DNA of 64,000 nucleotides from Hymenoscyphus infarciens (lineage: Eukaryota; Ascomycota; Leotiomycetes; Helotiales; Helotiaceae). The translations under genes were made by a program, and so were the position numbers. The notes under the pieces were generated by a model. That model searched no databases. It was not told the origin of the DNA and worked only from the letters and a program-made list of their open reading frames with translations. Location of the stretch: NCBI GenBank assembly GCA_001414345.1, contig LLCB01000199.1, positions 1 to 64,000 of the forward strand, in the 5' to 3' direction. Shown one piece after another: positions 1 to 12,100 of the stretch; the first letter of the stretch is position 1, and each line of letters opens with the position of its first letter.

Positions 1-3000
1 TTAGTATTATAACTACTCTTTAATACTTTATTAGTTTATTAGTTTAAATAGCTTTTAATATATAAAAGATTTATTTATATAAGTAAATTATACTTAGAGT
101 TCTAATATAGAGTTAGAGTTTACTTTAGTTATTTTTACTTTTAATATTAAATTATTATTACCTATATTATTAATTTTAAATATATAATTATTAGTATTAA
201 TTATTTTATATAACTTTACCTTTTCTATATAACTAATACTATAGACATTAGTAGTAGTACTATATTAGTATTATAGATTTCTTTTTAGAAGTTACGTTTT
301 CTCTTAGTTATAACCTATAGTAGTATACGTTATACTAGCTATTATAGCTAAGGTTCCTCTACTTAAGAGTTTGTTACAGCGCTATAACAGCTTCTTAAAA
401 GGGGTTAAGCAGGGGTAATTTAGCATATTAGAGGTGCTAAAGTCGATACTATATATACGCCGACACTAGAGGACTTCTACTCTAGATATACTATAGAATT
501 ATATACGACTTTAAGAAGATAAGAGCTATATACTAACCTAAGATTAGAAGTAATATCTATAATAGTTATTCTATATAGTTAGTATATATTATATTCGAGT
601 TAAGAGAAATACTTAAAGAGGTAAAGAACCTCTAGCGACGGTGATAGAGTAGTTAGAAGAGGCCTAGATAGTATAAATAGAAGTATAGAACTAGAGGAGT
701 CTTTATAACTAGAAGATAGAGCCTCTACTATTTAGTTATTATAGATATTTAAAATACGTTATATTAGATAAAACAGTATAAATATCTCTAGAAAGATATA
801 GAACTATAGAGTAGAGGAATAGAGAATAGAACTAGAAGACTTAGATTAGAGATATATTAGAGAATAGTTCTTAAGATAGTATACTAGAAGACGATTATTA
901 TTAGTCTTATATAGAGGAGAGCTAACTAAGCTCTTATAAGAGCTATTATAAAGAACTAAAGTAATTATCTATAAGAATAACTAAAATATTAAATTCAAGT
1001 TAGAATAAGAGAAATAAAAGAAGATACTAAGCTATTACTAGAATATAAAGCCAGGTACGTAGAGGTATATATATATAGTAGGCCTAGTAATAGATACTCT
1101 AAGAAGTATATAAGCGACTTTTAGATAAAACTCTATAAATAAGTACGTCTATATAGCGCCGGTTTAGACAGCTAAAAAGACTATTTAAATATATAAATAA
1201 TGAAAAAAGGCCTAGCTAGAAAGAAGCGCTATATCTAATTATCTCTCTCTCTTCTATATTACTTATTAATTTAAAGTAAGTATAATAAATATAAACTAAA
1301 AAATAGATATTTCTTAAAAAAAAACCTCTTTTTTAAAAAAAATTAACTACCTCTATATAAGGTTAATAAGGTTAATAAGGTTAATAAGGTATACTAAGAC
1401 CTTATAAAAATAAAGACAGATATAAAATTCTCTATTTTTATTATATAAAGTTTATAGAGTAATAGAGAAGATATAGAGCTCTCGTTTTCTATTATCTAGA
1501 GTATACTAATCTATATTATTATTAATAAATAGGTAAAAGAGTACCTAAAAAGAGAGGAAATCAAGGAATTTTTTAAAAAGCTCGGATTATGAAAAAAGTA
1601 AAAAAAATAAAGCTTAACTCGCAACTTACTATAGTATATATAATTTAAGAGAATTAAGTATTCTATACTAAATAAATAGAAGAGTAAGATTAACTTAAAA
1701 CTCTTTTAAAAACTTAAAAAAAGTTTCGAAGCAAGCTTAGTACCTGGCTTCCTTAAGTATAAAGAATTATAATAATTCTCAAAGAAAGAAGTAATAACTA
1801 AGTAAAGAAAACAAAGTTCTAAATTCTTAACCGCATATATTATAATATCCAAGAATACTCAACGACATAGACACGAATTAGAGAAAGTACTAAAGTATTA
1901 TATAGCAATTCCCTCGTCTTAGAAAGCACTAATAAGAGTTTAAAGAATTATTATAATAAGACTATCACCGACTTATAACATTAACAACTATCACTACTAA
2001 CACTCTAAACTATAACCTCTAAGCGAACCAAATAAATAAGGAAGCCGCAAATACTTTTGCTACTCTTTAGAAGGAACATAAGACCTTAGTAAGAGACCGT
2101 GAAAAACTGTCGCAGGCCTAACCACCTCGAAAAATCAACTGTCACTAATAAAACAGAAAAGCATAGACTATAAATCGAGGCCTCTTAAACCAAATCCAAC
2201 TACGAAACGCTGCCGCAACTTTCTTCCCCTTCGCGCGGAAACTCTCAATTCATTTTATTCTTAGTATAATACTATCTATTCTATTCGCTCTATTTTGATC
2301 TTAGATCTCTTATATAATCTCTATTATTAACTAGTAAGCTCGCTTCTCTCACTCTTTACCGCTTATAAAGTATAAGATTACCTATCTCTAAAGAAACAAA
2401 GAATATCGTTCCTGAAATTTCCACAAAATATAGACTCTTAGAGATTTTTAGAGGCATAGAAAGCCTTTTTTTAGTCTAAGAGCGCTAGTGGTTATAGAGT
2501 ATCTTAAAACCTCTCTACTATATATCTTTATTCCTTTCTTTCTAATTTTATAAAACTAGTATCTATAAGGTTTCTCTATTAAAAGATTCTAGCTAACTCT
2601 CTTAAATCATATACCTTCTTTCGATAGTAAGAATATATTTAAGTTAGTTAAGAAGAAGTGTTTATACTAATAAAGAGTAAAACCTATATTAAACTTTCTT
2701 AACGAAATAAGTAAGTTTATTAGACTAAATATATAAGATCTAATATTTATAAGTAAGTGACTTATAGTAGACGGTAAATAGTATATTTTAAGATCTAAAA
2801 GTAGCTTACTAACTTTAATCTAGAGATTAAGTTAATAGAGTATCTACTCTTTCTATAGAGAACTCTAGTAGTATTTAAAGAATCTTATACCTAGTCTAAA
2901 ATTCAACGCTAAAGTCTAAGAGAGAGACTATTAAATTCTTTAGAGTTTATACTTCTTTCTTCTAGTAATTATAGATAGAATTTAAAAGTCGAGTTAATAG

Positions 3001-3170
3001 TATATTATTAAGTTAGAGTTATAAAAGCCGGACTTAGATACTAATACTTTTATATTAATAAATTCTTAATAATTTACTCTTTTTTAAATATAACTTGAAC
3101 CTTTTTTACTCTAATATAATTAATACGATATATCGTTAGTTAAAAAGATACGATTATTAGTATATATATA
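1..3170. repeat. RIP-degraded AT-rich block, no intact gene
   Basis: The sequence is very AT-rich, with almost no CpA or TpG dinucleotides and stop codons in every frame. This fits RIP acting on old repeats. No long reading frame survives and I could not assign the remains to a family. A short tandem array of a 9-bp unit (AAGGTTAAT, about three copies) lies near 1360-1390. The segment around 2090-2240 is less mutated (for example the GC-richer run near 2220) but holds no recognisable gene. Confidence 0.8.
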
Positions 3171-3699
3171 TAGTGTTTTAGGTTTCTCTGTCTAATCTAT
3201 TATCTTATTCTACCTCGGCGCTTCTTCTCCTTTCTACTTCTATTTTAAGACTATCTCGCCTTCTCTTATTCTTAAATTCTAGCTTTCCTAGCCACTTCTA
3301 TTCTATAGTACTTACTTGTCTTTTCTTACTAAATAGAGAGGCTAGAATAGGAAGAGTTAGGCTAGTTAATTTCGCTTAAAGCTTAGAAGATAAGTAGAAA
3401 AGAGGGTCTAGGTTACTAATTTCGCTTAATATCTATAGAAAAGAGAGTCTAGGTCTTAATTAGAGGGTTACCTTCCTAATCCTACTCTAGCCTAGCCTCC
3501 TTTTTTCATCTGCCTAGCTACTCTTATCCTGTTTTTAGAACTTTCCTAGCTACTCCTATCCTAGTTAGAGTACCTAGCCTACTAAACTTAGCCTAGCCTT
3601 AATTCTAATCTAGCCTAGCCTCTCCTATTCTTATCTAGGTAAGTAGCCTATCCTATTCTAAGTACTAGGCTAACTAAGGCGGGGAAAGCTAAAACACTA
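3171..3699 (+). mobile_element. hAT-like MITE, family A, copy 1
   Basis: A 529-bp non-autonomous element. Its terminal inverted repeats are TAGTGTTTTAGGTTTC at the left and the complement, ending in CTAAAACACTA, at the right. The flanks are tatatata on both sides (3163-3170 and 3700-3707). That fits an 8-bp target duplication but is weak evidence alone, because the site is a TA run. It is clearly homologous to copies at 9670, 19036, 31726 and 55837. It has no coding capacity and differs from the 19036 copy mainly by C-to-T and G-to-A changes, as expected from RIP. Confidence 0.85.
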
Positions 3700-4438
3700 T
3701 ATATATATTAGCTTTTTTAAGTTACTAGCTCTAGATAATAAGTATAAATCATATACTATACTATAATTTATTCTTCTTCTTATTTTTAGAAAAGCTAATT
3801 TTCTTTTCTATAAAGACTATGCTAATAAATCTAGATTAAGTACTTTTAAGTAGACTTAGGTGTAGCGATATTATAAGTAGTATTTTAGAGAGGTCTATGC
3901 GTGCCTAAGGTGATTTCATACTTCTAAGGCACCCACCTAAAAACCACCAGACATAGAGGGCGGAGAGGAATTATGATCGTATATACCTAAATTACCTATA
4001 CCAACCACCCTAGCTAGTTACCCCACCTATATAAAGTAAAATAGACAAAAGGAAGAAGTATTTGAAATGCGAAAGTGGCCAACAGGACAAAAAGAGCTCG
4101 CTCCCGCTAGAAAGTAGAGTAAAACTCGCTCCCAAATGCGCCATGCTATGCAAAGCAAAAGAATCCAGCTCCTCGACTTGTATATATCTCTCGCCCGAAA
4201 CTTATTTTTCTGCCCTCTCTCGTCTGGATGCCCAAGCCTATGCATATCATATCACATCACATCATTCTGTCGTTCGCTCGCTCGCTCGATCGTGTGTATT
4301 CATAACGTCGTAAATTCGTCCCGTGGTTTCCGAATCCACCTCGTCCATCCACCTCTCGCTCTCTCGCTTTCCAAATTCCAGGTCCAGAGATCCAAGCCCA
4401 AACCAGCACATCTCCTCTCTTCCTCATCAGATGTATAA
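3700..4438. other. Transition from AT-rich block to gene-bearing DNA
   Basis: Mutated AT-rich sequence gives way to normal composition at about 3900-4030. No convincing gene is seen. The short open frames here overlap each other on both strands and have low-complexity Ser/Pro-rich translations. The stretch 4260-4440 is probably the 3' untranslated region of the minus-strand gene that ends at 4439. Confidence 0.5.
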
Positions 4439-5276
4439 TCAGACATAAGGCGGCACATAAGAATACCCCGGCCCACCCCCAAACGCCGTAGCAGCCCTCG
4501 CATGTCCCCTTCCCGGCTGCGGCGTATGCGACGGAACAGGCCTCTCCCTCTCCCTCTCCCTCTCCCTCCGTCCCAAACTCCGCCTCCTCTCCCTCCTCCC
4601 CCCGTCCCTCTCCCTTTCCATCACGGGTTCTCTAACCCTAACCTTCCTCGCTCCCGTGCCTCCTCCCAGCGCACTGAGTGGCGGATCTCTCACCCCCGGT
4701 TCCTCGTCCCCGGGTAGATTCAAATCGACCAGTCCATAGAAGTATTCCAGCACCTCGGGATAGCGCTGTACAGAAGCCTTCCAATCATCGTCTATCCCGC
4801 GTTTCAACTCGGCGTCTGCGGCGGCGATCTCGGAGGGGTGAGGGCGCGCGTGATAGTAGTAGGCTGCGCGCTCGTTGATGTGTTGGAGATGTTGGGCGTG
4901 GGAGTCTTTTCGGCGGGTGGTGAGCACGGAGAAGTAGGAGAGGATGTAGTCTTGGGCGTGGCCGCGGACCCATGTTCTGCCACCAGGAAGCAATTAGCAT
5001 GGTGTTTCTTTTTCTGGGTTTTTTTCTCTAGAGTGTTTTCATTTCTATTTTCCGCCTCTTGGGTCCTTCTTGTGGTGTCGCCAAATGTTGAGATGGCGGG
5101 GTAGCGGGGAAATGGAAGAATTATTTCGGGAAGGGAAGAAGGGCATACCGAATATCATTGAACATTGAAGTCATCATCCTCTGCTCTGCCTGTCTGACTG
5201 CTATATCCAAACCCTTTGCCTCGCACTCGCACAGTGCGAGGGCGGGCTGACTGCAAATGGCACAATCGGGATCCAT
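4439..5276 (-). CDS. Conserved fungal protein of unknown function, two exons
   Basis: Exon 1 runs 5276-5149 and exon 2 runs 4976-4439. The 172-bp intron has donor GTATGC and acceptor GGCAG, and splicing gives a continuous frame of 221 residues. The N-terminus (MDPDCAIC...CECEAKGL) has a cluster of Cys residues (positions 5, 8 and two more near 19-21) that looks like a small metal-binding or structural motif. It is followed by a helical region with a typical WVRGHAQDYILSYF segment and a HINERAAYYYHARPHP stretch. The C-terminal third (about 130-221) is Arg/Glu/Pro-rich and probably disordered, encoded by CCCTCT-type repeats. From memory this resembles a widespread but uncharacterised ascomycete protein. 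I started it at the Met before DPDC because longer N-termini lose this resemblance. Function unknown. Confidence 0.75.
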
Positions 5277-6784
5277 GATCTGGAGCGGTTTTCTTGACCT
5301 ATTGTGTTTGATCAACATGATTTCTGGCCGGATGTATAACATTGATCGCAGTAAATATCAAACGAGCGTATGAGGATAGGTGAGGTGATTAATTGGTATA
5401 TGAGGATATAGGCTTAGCTTAGGGGGAGGAAAGGACGGTGGGTATCAAACGTTCCACAGGGAGGTTTGGGGCGATGATTCTTTTTGTAGAATACATTGAG
5501 CGCCCCATGATTGGGAGGAATGATTTAACAATTGATCGAGTATCAGGGGAGGGAGGAGGTGGTGGTGGGAATGGTGGGAATGGAGAGAGATCACCCACCT
5601 TTTAGAGGGAGGCGGATGGTGAGATCACGCTGTACAGTACAGTACATGCGACTGGAACCGATGTCCAGTGATGTCGACGGCTGGGGTGCATACAATGAAT
5701 ATGAGGGGAAGAAGAAGGAGGAGGAGGAGGAGGAGGAGAAGAGACCAGCCAGTGTCAGAGGGAGGAAGTACGTGGGTGTAGGAGGTGGTAGGTGGTAGGT
5801 GGTAGGTGGTAGGTGGTAAATAGGTATGTAGGCGGTAAGATGATTGCGAAAGAGTTCAGGGAAGAGCAGCAGCGGCATGAAGGTATTCAGACGACGGGCC
5901 AGCAGGGGAGAAGGAAAAGGAGAAGGAGAAGGAGAAGCTGCAAGCGAAGCGACAGATGTCGTTGCAGCAAGCTAAAGTCCATCTTCGGACTAGTTACACT
6001 TTACACTCTAGTTGAGAGAGTCCGTAGAGTCGTAGAGTACTAGTAGAGCGAGGGAAAGGAAAGTGGGACATGAAAGTCAATGTGTGTCGTGGCTCGAATG
6101 CTTTGCAGAGTGAACTCCACTAATAGAATAAGATGCAGCCGATTGGGCTGGTCTATCACATCACACCAAAACATCATCTTTCTACCCAATCGGTGGAAGT
6201 TCCCAAGACTGGGCTGGTGGATGAGGTGGATGAGCGGTGGGCAAGATGATGGTGTGCAGAGAATTACAATTACCAATTACTGCATATAATAATAAGAGTG
6301 GTAGGAGGTGAAGAGTTGACGAGTCTTGCGCTGGGATTTGTCTACTGTGCATCTACTGCATCCTACACCGCTGAAGTGGCGCCTCTAATCACCTCCCTCT
6401 AATCTCCAATCCAACATCAAAACATCAAAACATGCTGCACTAGAGCATCGCATAAAACGCTGCTGTTGTTGCAGCAGTTGCAGTCTGACGTGGGATGCTC
6501 TTGGGCCTCCGTTTTCTCCTCTTCTCTTCCTCTCCTAGAATAGAGGCGTATATTCAGAATCCCATATTAGGGTCAGGTACAACGGATGCATGACATGGGA
6601 AGGTGATGATGACCTTCCTAACTGCTGATTGTCTCACTGCAGGTGAGTTGTGAAGGAGAAGCCACGTGACTACGCATCTTACGGTGGCCAGGAAATACCA
6701 TCAACGACGGCAATATCACGTCCAAGCTCACGAAAACCTTGGAATACTTCTAGAGCTGGATGAACAGCCCACCCGCCCTCGAGC
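5277..6784. other. Intergenic region with microsatellites; shared 5' side of two divergent genes
   Basis: This lies between the minus-strand gene starting at 5276 and MTG2 at 6785. It holds simple repeats: a GGA run at about 5707-5740, a 7-bp GGTGGTA repeat at about 5784-5818, and a GGAGAA run near 5910-5938. The short open frames across these repeats give low-complexity translations and I do not call them genes. Confidence 0.6.
6663..6670. promoter_or_regulatory. CACGTGAC box upstream of MTG2
   Basis: A CACGTG E-box core extended to CACGTGAC lies about 115 bp before the MTG2 start codon. In ascomycetes this core is bound by bHLH factors such as Cbf1. Whether it acts here is inferred only from its position. 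Confidence 0.35.
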
Positions 6785-8467
6785 ATGCCACCAAGATGTT
6801 ATGCCCTGCAGGGAACTCTGACACCCTTTCTCTATCCGATTCTTTTTTCTGCCACACGAATAGCCTCAAGAAGCTTCGTCAATTCCCTTCGGCGACACTC
6901 CGATAATATATTCCCCCTCGACTCCAACCCCGAACTTACTACAAGCGATCCCTCGATCCCGACCTTCCAAGAAGGATCCCACCTAAATCCTCCCCCCAGC
7001 GACTACTCGCGCACAATATTCTCTGATAAAGCGACTGTCACCCTTCTTGCTGGCTCCGGTGGCCATGGCTGTATTTCATTTTTACGGGAAAAATACATCG
7101 CTGCCGGTCCAGCGAACGGTGGAGATGGAGGTAGTGGAGGGAACATATACATCCAAGCCGCCCGAGGCGAAACCTCGTTACATAAACTCGGACGACGGAA
7201 CATCTTGAAGGCAGGACGAGGAAAAAATGGTCAAGGACGAACAAGAGGTGGAGAAAGAGGAGATGATATCATAATCCAAGTCCCCGTGGGAACCGTTGTC
7301 CGAGAACTCGAACGTACAGACCCAGTCGCAATCGAAGAACAAAGACAGAAACTAGAAGCAGGAAAAGAAGAAGGAGTAGACGCAAAAGGACCTTGGAAAT
7401 GGAGTCGCGATAAATGGTTACTATATCCCGCCACCACACCCGAAGATGTAGCCTCTGCCGAATTCCCCAGCTTGCCAAAAGCAAGACGCTCAATACTCGC
7501 CAGTGCTCAAGCAAAATCTCCAATCGCGCTGGATCTCTCCGTCCCCATGGAGAGACCAATTCTTTTAGCAGCAGGCGCAGTAGGCGGCCTAGGAAATCCC
7601 CATTTCGTAACCAAAACCGCCCCCCGCCCAAAATTCGCCACAAAAGGCGAAGAAGGAATGTCAATAACCATCTCCCTCGAACTCAAACTCCTCGCGGACA
7701 TCGGTCTCGTCGGTCTCCCAAATGCCGGGAAAAGTACTTTGTTACGAGCAATGTCGAAATCCCGCGCCAGAGTAGGAAACTGGGCCTTCACAACCCTCCA
7801 ACCCAACATAGGAACCGTGGTTTTGGACGACCATCGCGGTCGTCCCCTCACAACATCAAAATACGAAGATGGAACTGCGCGAACGAATTACACCATCGCC
7901 GATATCCCGGGTTTAGTCAAAGACGCACATCTCGACCGCGGCCTTGGAGTTTCTTTCCTCCGCCACGTCGAGCGCGCCCGTATCCTCGCTTTTGTAATTG
8001 ATCTCTCCGCCGGGGATGCAATCACAGCTCTGAAATCCCTCTGGAAAGAAGTCCATCTCTACGAACGCATGAAGATCGTTGAAGAAGCCGCCATCTCCGA
8101 CCCCATGGTCGAATGGTCACCCTTCCAAAACGTCGAAGACGCTGTGCGCAATTCCCCAGAAACGATCGTGATAAATTCTGGACCGGATTTTGAGGATCCG
8201 TTGAAACCGGAGGTTTTGAGTATTGCTGGAAAGCCTTGGTTTGTGGTCGCTACTAAAGCTGATTTACCTGATACCCAGGAGAACTTTGCGCACTTGAAGG
8301 AGTATCTTGGGAGGGTTGGCAGGGGAGAGGAGGGGCACCCTAGTGGACAGACTGAAGGGGATTTGTGGGTGGGAGAGGTGGAGGCGATTCCTATTAGTGC
8401 TATTAATGGGCATGGAACGGGGAGGATCACCGAGTTGGTTGTTGAACTTTTGGAGGAGACTGGGTGA
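6785..8467 (+). CDS. MTG2: Mitochondrial Obg-family GTPase (Mtg2)
   Basis: An intronless 560-residue protein of the Obg/CgtA family. Family members bind the large subunit of the mitochondrial ribosome and help its late assembly. Residues 1-75 are rich in Ser, Arg and hydrophobic residues and lack order, as in a mitochondrial targeting sequence. The glycine-rich Obg domain starts at about residue 80 (GSGGHGC, GGDGGSGG, GRGKNGQGRTRGG) and is split by a charged insert (about 175-245), a kind of insertion seen in fungal homologues. The G domain follows: P-loop GLPNAGKST at about 310, a TTLQPN switch I typical of Obg, DIPGL at about 373, TKAD at about 490, and a SAI G5-like motif near the C-terminus. 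All GTP-binding motifs are intact. The ATG at 6785 is the first in frame, and the ORF ends at a TGA. Confidence 0.95.
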   Translation: MPPRCYALQGTLTPFLYPILFSATRIASRSFVNSLRRHSDNIFPLDSNPELTTSDPSIPTFQEGSHLNPPPSDYSRTIFSDKATVTLLAGSGGHGCISFLREKYIAAGPANGGDGGSGGNIYIQAARGETSLHKLGRRNILKAGRGKNGQGRTRGGERGDDIIIQVPVGTVVRELERTDPVAIEEQRQKLEAGKEEGVDAKGPWKWSRDKWLLYPATTPEDVASAEFPSLPKARRSILASAQAKSPIALDLSVPMERPILLAAGAVGGLGNPHFVTKTAPRPKFATKGEEGMSITISLELKLLADIGLVGLPNAGKSTLLRAMSKSRARVGNWAFTTLQPNIGTVVLDDHRGRPLTTSKYEDGTARTNYTIADIPGLVKDAHLDRGLGVSFLRHVERARILAFVIDLSAGDAITALKSLWKEVHLYERMKIVEEAAISDPMVEWSPFQNVEDAVRNSPETIVINSGPDFEDPLKPEVLSIAGKPWFVVATKADLPDTQENFAHLKEYLGRVGRGEEGHPSGQTEGDLWVGEVEAIPISAINGHGTGRITELVVELLEETG

Positions 8468-9470
8468 GGGGTGTGAGGCTTTGGCTCTTGTAGATTATGT
8501 ATTGATATGTAAAATGGAGGGCGGGTACAAAGTTGTATCGTTGTATCGTTTTATCGTTGTAAAAGATAAAAAAGAAACATTAATAAAAGATGTATATACC
8601 AGTCCCCCTTTTCTTCCCCTTCCTCGGTTTCTCTCTCTCCTCCGCTTCCCCTTCTTCATCTTTTCCCACTTGACTGACAGTCAAGAGTCACCCACATCAA
8701 CATCGACATCGAAATCGACATGAACGATCTCTACTCCACAATATCCAGTTTACTTTCTCTCGATTCAGTTCTCTCCAATGAAAAATATTCAACCTACCTA
8801 TTCATAGGAAAGGTTACGTACGTATGCAGAGCTAATCTTTTTTTTTAAAAAAAAAAATAGTCTACTAATTAATTCATAGAGTAGAGTACCTAGAAAAGAG
8901 CTATGTTTTTTAAGTTTTTAACCTATTCACAGAGTACCTAGCTAGCAATAGGTAGATTAAAGAAAACCTAAGCTATTTATAGAGAACTTACTAACTAATA
9001 GCTAGACTAACTAGTATATAAAAGAAAAAGCTAGGAAATAAAAAGTCGGATTCTTTTTCTTTACTAGATATCTAGGTATCTAGGTATAAGCTTCGAGCTA
9101 GTAGGAGCTTATTAGCTAGTAATTTTAGTTAAGTTTGTGATTTATTAAGTGAAGAATTAAGTGTAGAAGTAAAGAAGAAGATTATATAGGTATATATATA
9201 TATTTATATACGGGAAACTAAGTCGGTTATATAGAATAGTAAAAGTAAGAGAAGTGAAGTAAGTACGTTTCTTAGATATCTACTTTACTTTTAATATAAT
9301 TGTAATTACTATTTAAGAGTAGTTAGAAAGTTAGTTTCTTAATTCGCGGAAATTCTTAGAGAGAATATTTATAAATATATACGAATAGTTAAATAAGAAG
9401 ATAGAATAGAGCTTAGATATCTTAGATTAGTAAAACGAATCTTGAATTTTTCTATTACTTTTATATAACT
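8468..9470. other. MTG2 3' flank running into an AT-rich block
   Basis: MTG2's 3' region holds AATAAAA-like sequence near 8580. RIP-type AT-rich sequence begins at about 8838 with a T/A run. At 8720-8812 an ATG opens a 31-codon frame (MNDLYSTISSLLSLDS...) with normal coding composition that runs straight into the degraded block. It may be the orphan 5' exon of a gene whose body is destroyed or displaced. Nothing else is recognisable. Confidence 0.4.
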
Positions 9471-10533
9471 TAGACTCTATTTAAGTTAGATTATTTAGAG
9501 AGAAGTATTTTAGAGATTTTTTAGAATTATTTAAGATTATTTAGCTTTAAATAATCCTAGATTATTTAAAAAAAACTTCTCTATAGCTATTAATATTTTA
9601 ATTCACTCTTATAAGTATTAACTTATCTCTCTTAGATATTATATAGATAAACTATAAATTATATAGACTTAGTGTTTTAGCTTTCCTCGCCTTAGTTAGC
9701 CTAGTACTTAGAATAGAATAGACTACTTACCTAGGTAAGAATAAGAGAGGCTAGGCTAGATTAGGATTAAGGCTAGGCTAAGTTTAGTAGGCTAGGTACT
9801 CTAACTAGAATAGAAGTGACTAGGAAAGTTCTAAAAACAGAATAGAAGTAGCTAAGTAGATAAAAAAAGAAAGATAACTCTCTAATTAGAACCTAGACTC
9901 TCTTTTCTACCTACTTTCTAGATATTAAGCGAAATTAGAGCCGTCTTCTAAGCTTTAAGTAAGATTAACTAGTCTAACTCTTCTTATCCTAGCCTCTTTA
10001 TTTAATAAGAAAAGATAAGTAAGTACTATAGAATAGAAGTAGCTAGAAAAGCTAGAATTTAAGAATAGAAGAAGATAAGATAGCCTTAAAATAGAGGTAG
10101 AAGAGAGAAAGGTAGAATAGGATAATAGATTAGATAGAGAAACCTAAAACACTATATAGACTTAGCTCTTTTATATACTTAGAGCTCTTAAGATAGTTAA
10201 TACTAAGAGAGCGCCGCTCTTTTTAGAATCTAATTACGATAATAAAAGACTCTAGAGAAGAAGTAATTATAGACGGTATTACTCTTCTTCGTTATCTTAC
10301 TTTATAGTAAGTAGTAGTAGTAATAGTACTAGAGATATAGATATATAGAGTATTAAGAGTAGATAATCTTAAATCTACTTAAAATCGAGTAGAGTTTATC
10401 TTAGTAAGAGATTAATTAAGATTATTAAATAATCCTTAAAATATACTAACGTGTTTATATTATAGAGATTGTTTAAGATTATACTATAATCTTTAAAATA
10501 ATCCTTAAAATAATCTAATCCAAACAGGGCCTA
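9471..10533. mobile_element. TIR element with nested MITE
   Basis: The left end TAGACTCTATTTAAG at 9471 and the inverted right end TAGGCCCTGTTTGGA (reading back from 10533) align over about 26 bp, both continuing TTAGATTATTT. They differ only by transitions, as expected after RIP. The ends are flanked by TA. Removing the nested family A MITE (9670-10154 plus its 8-bp duplication) leaves a core of about 570 bp with no coding capacity. The GGCCCTGTTTGG-type end recalls PIF/Harbinger-like MITEs, but the superfamily is not certain. Confidence 0.6.
9670..10154 (-). mobile_element. hAT-like MITE, family A, copy 2
   Basis: A 485-bp copy in reverse orientation. It has TAGTGTTTTAGCTTTCC at the left and ...CCTAAAACACTA at the right. 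A perfect 8-bp target duplication, tatagact, sits at 9662-9669 and 10155-10162. The 8-bp duplication and the TAGTG/CACTA ends are diagnostic of the hAT superfamily. It is heavily RIP-mutated and inserted inside the TIR element 9471-10533. Confidence 0.92.
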
Positions 10534-11309
10534 ATATAGTGTAAAAGATGCTGTTTAGGTACATCGAACGATGGATCATGGAGATTGAACTTGTAAACCT
10601 CCACGACTTTGTTTTCTTGTGCTGAAACTCTTTTTACTTAAGATCTTAGCAAAATTAAATCGAGTGAGAAGAAATTACTCCCAAGTGTGAAGGAAAGAAA
10701 GAGCGGATCATGTTACCTCCCACGATTGCTTAATGGAGATACCAGAGTGGAATATAAAAACCAAACCACAGCGTAACATGTCAGGGTATTGCGGATAGAG
10801 AAAAGAACAATTTTATTAGAAAACCCAGGGCAGATTTGGTAAGCCTGCATGCTGGAAGAAAAAGAAGGTTCCTTGAACATCTATCCTTTCTCAACGTCTT
10901 AAATATGGATTCCGTGAGAACAGAAATAGAAGTGGAAACAAGAGCTTGTACCCGTTGCATGTCCTAATCAACCTCGTAAACTTGTTGAGTCAACTGAAGA
11001 TAGGACACGTTTGTCACAGCATGAACGTCGACTGGCAAATAAAAGGCACTTGCCAGCCCAAATAGCGGAAAAGTAGATTCAAAAATCCATCACAGGTGAG
11101 AATTGGAAATGACATTTTCGGAATAATGCTTTCATTGTGCGGCGAAAATTATTTGGCATGCTGTTAGTACAAGCACGGGATATCCGCCATTCTCAACTGG
11201 TCTCCCTTGACTCCATGGATCAATGCTTTTCTTCCCCAAATAAACGCCACCAAACTCCCAAATGGATCGGAACCCATACCCAAATCACAACACACCATCC
11301 CCACCACAT
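10534..11309. other. Intergenic, downstream of RPB5
   Basis: Normal base composition between the AT-rich block and the 3' end of RPB5. No reading frame with convincing coding character was found on either strand. A short open frame at 11137-11328 overlaps the RPB5 end and looks like chance. Confidence 0.5.
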
Positions 11310-12100
11310 TCATACACACAATCTGTAACTCGCATAACGACCAGCAGTCTCCGACTTTCTGATAATTTTCACGACTTGCCCTCGTCGCAAACCCATGTAC
11401 CGCGCGACAGGATCAGTCATCTGGATTCGGGGAAGCTGGGTATCCTTCAGACGGTATCTTTGCAACAAAGCGGCCTTCTCCTCTTTGCTCAGCAAAACGT
11501 GTTTGGGGACCAGCTCATGGTGCGTGATGTTGACCAACAAATCCTGCTCGTTGAATGTCTCGATTCTTGTTTCGGATGCGACAGCAGGAATAATTTTGAG
11601 GGCGGAAGGGGTGATGTTGACACTCGTAATGAGAATACCAGTGTGGAAACTGTGGGACGAGAGGTATTGCGCGAATGTGCGAAGGTGCTTGATTCCAACG
11701 TTATCTGCCTCGAGGAACTCGCACCAGATTGGGCCGATATCTGGGGGAGGAGGATTTGGCTCGCGATCGGTGGGGGGAGTTGAGTATTTTCTCATCATAT
11801 CGTCGCTAGGATGGGCAGAAAACTTCATATTGGCCTTGCTGTGTGCAGATTCTTTGTTAGTTGTGCCCGTGGTTGAAGGGTAATGATGCGCAAAATTTGG
11901 TGGACGAACTTGACATGACCATCACTGGTACAGTGCTGACGCTTGAAAGTCTCCAGGGAAATGTTGATCTCCTCCTCAGCCAAAGTATATCCTCGGTCCG
12001 CGACCATTTGGTGGATTGTTCGCCATGCGCGCCACATTCGCGCGGCTTCTCTATTGCCCGCCTCCAGCTGCTTAGCCTGTCGCTCTTCGTCGTTCGACAT
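11310..12100 (-). CDS. RPB5: RNA polymerase I/II/III common subunit RPABC1 (Rpb5)
   Basis: Rpb5 is shared by all three nuclear RNA polymerases and forms part of the lower jaw. Exon 1 starts at 12100 (MSNDEERQ) and carries the jaw domain, including [18 protein letters not shown]. Exon 2 ends at 11310 and carries the highly conserved assembly domain ([20 protein letters not shown], the YRLK and LPRIQ motifs, and a [16 protein letters not shown] end). The simplest junction that keeps frame is exon 1 12100-11915 and exon 2 11834-11310, giving 236 residues. A branch-like ACTAAC lies just upstream of the acceptor. The exact splice points are uncertain by a few codons because several GT and AG choices fit. 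Yeast Rpb5 is 215 residues. It is divergent from BFR1, with 416 bp between the start codons. Confidence 0.93.

Noticed and set aside
7414..8001. Long overlapping frames inside MTG2 on both strands
   Set aside because: They are shadows of the MTG2 frame; the GTPase motifs lie only in the 6785-8467 frame.
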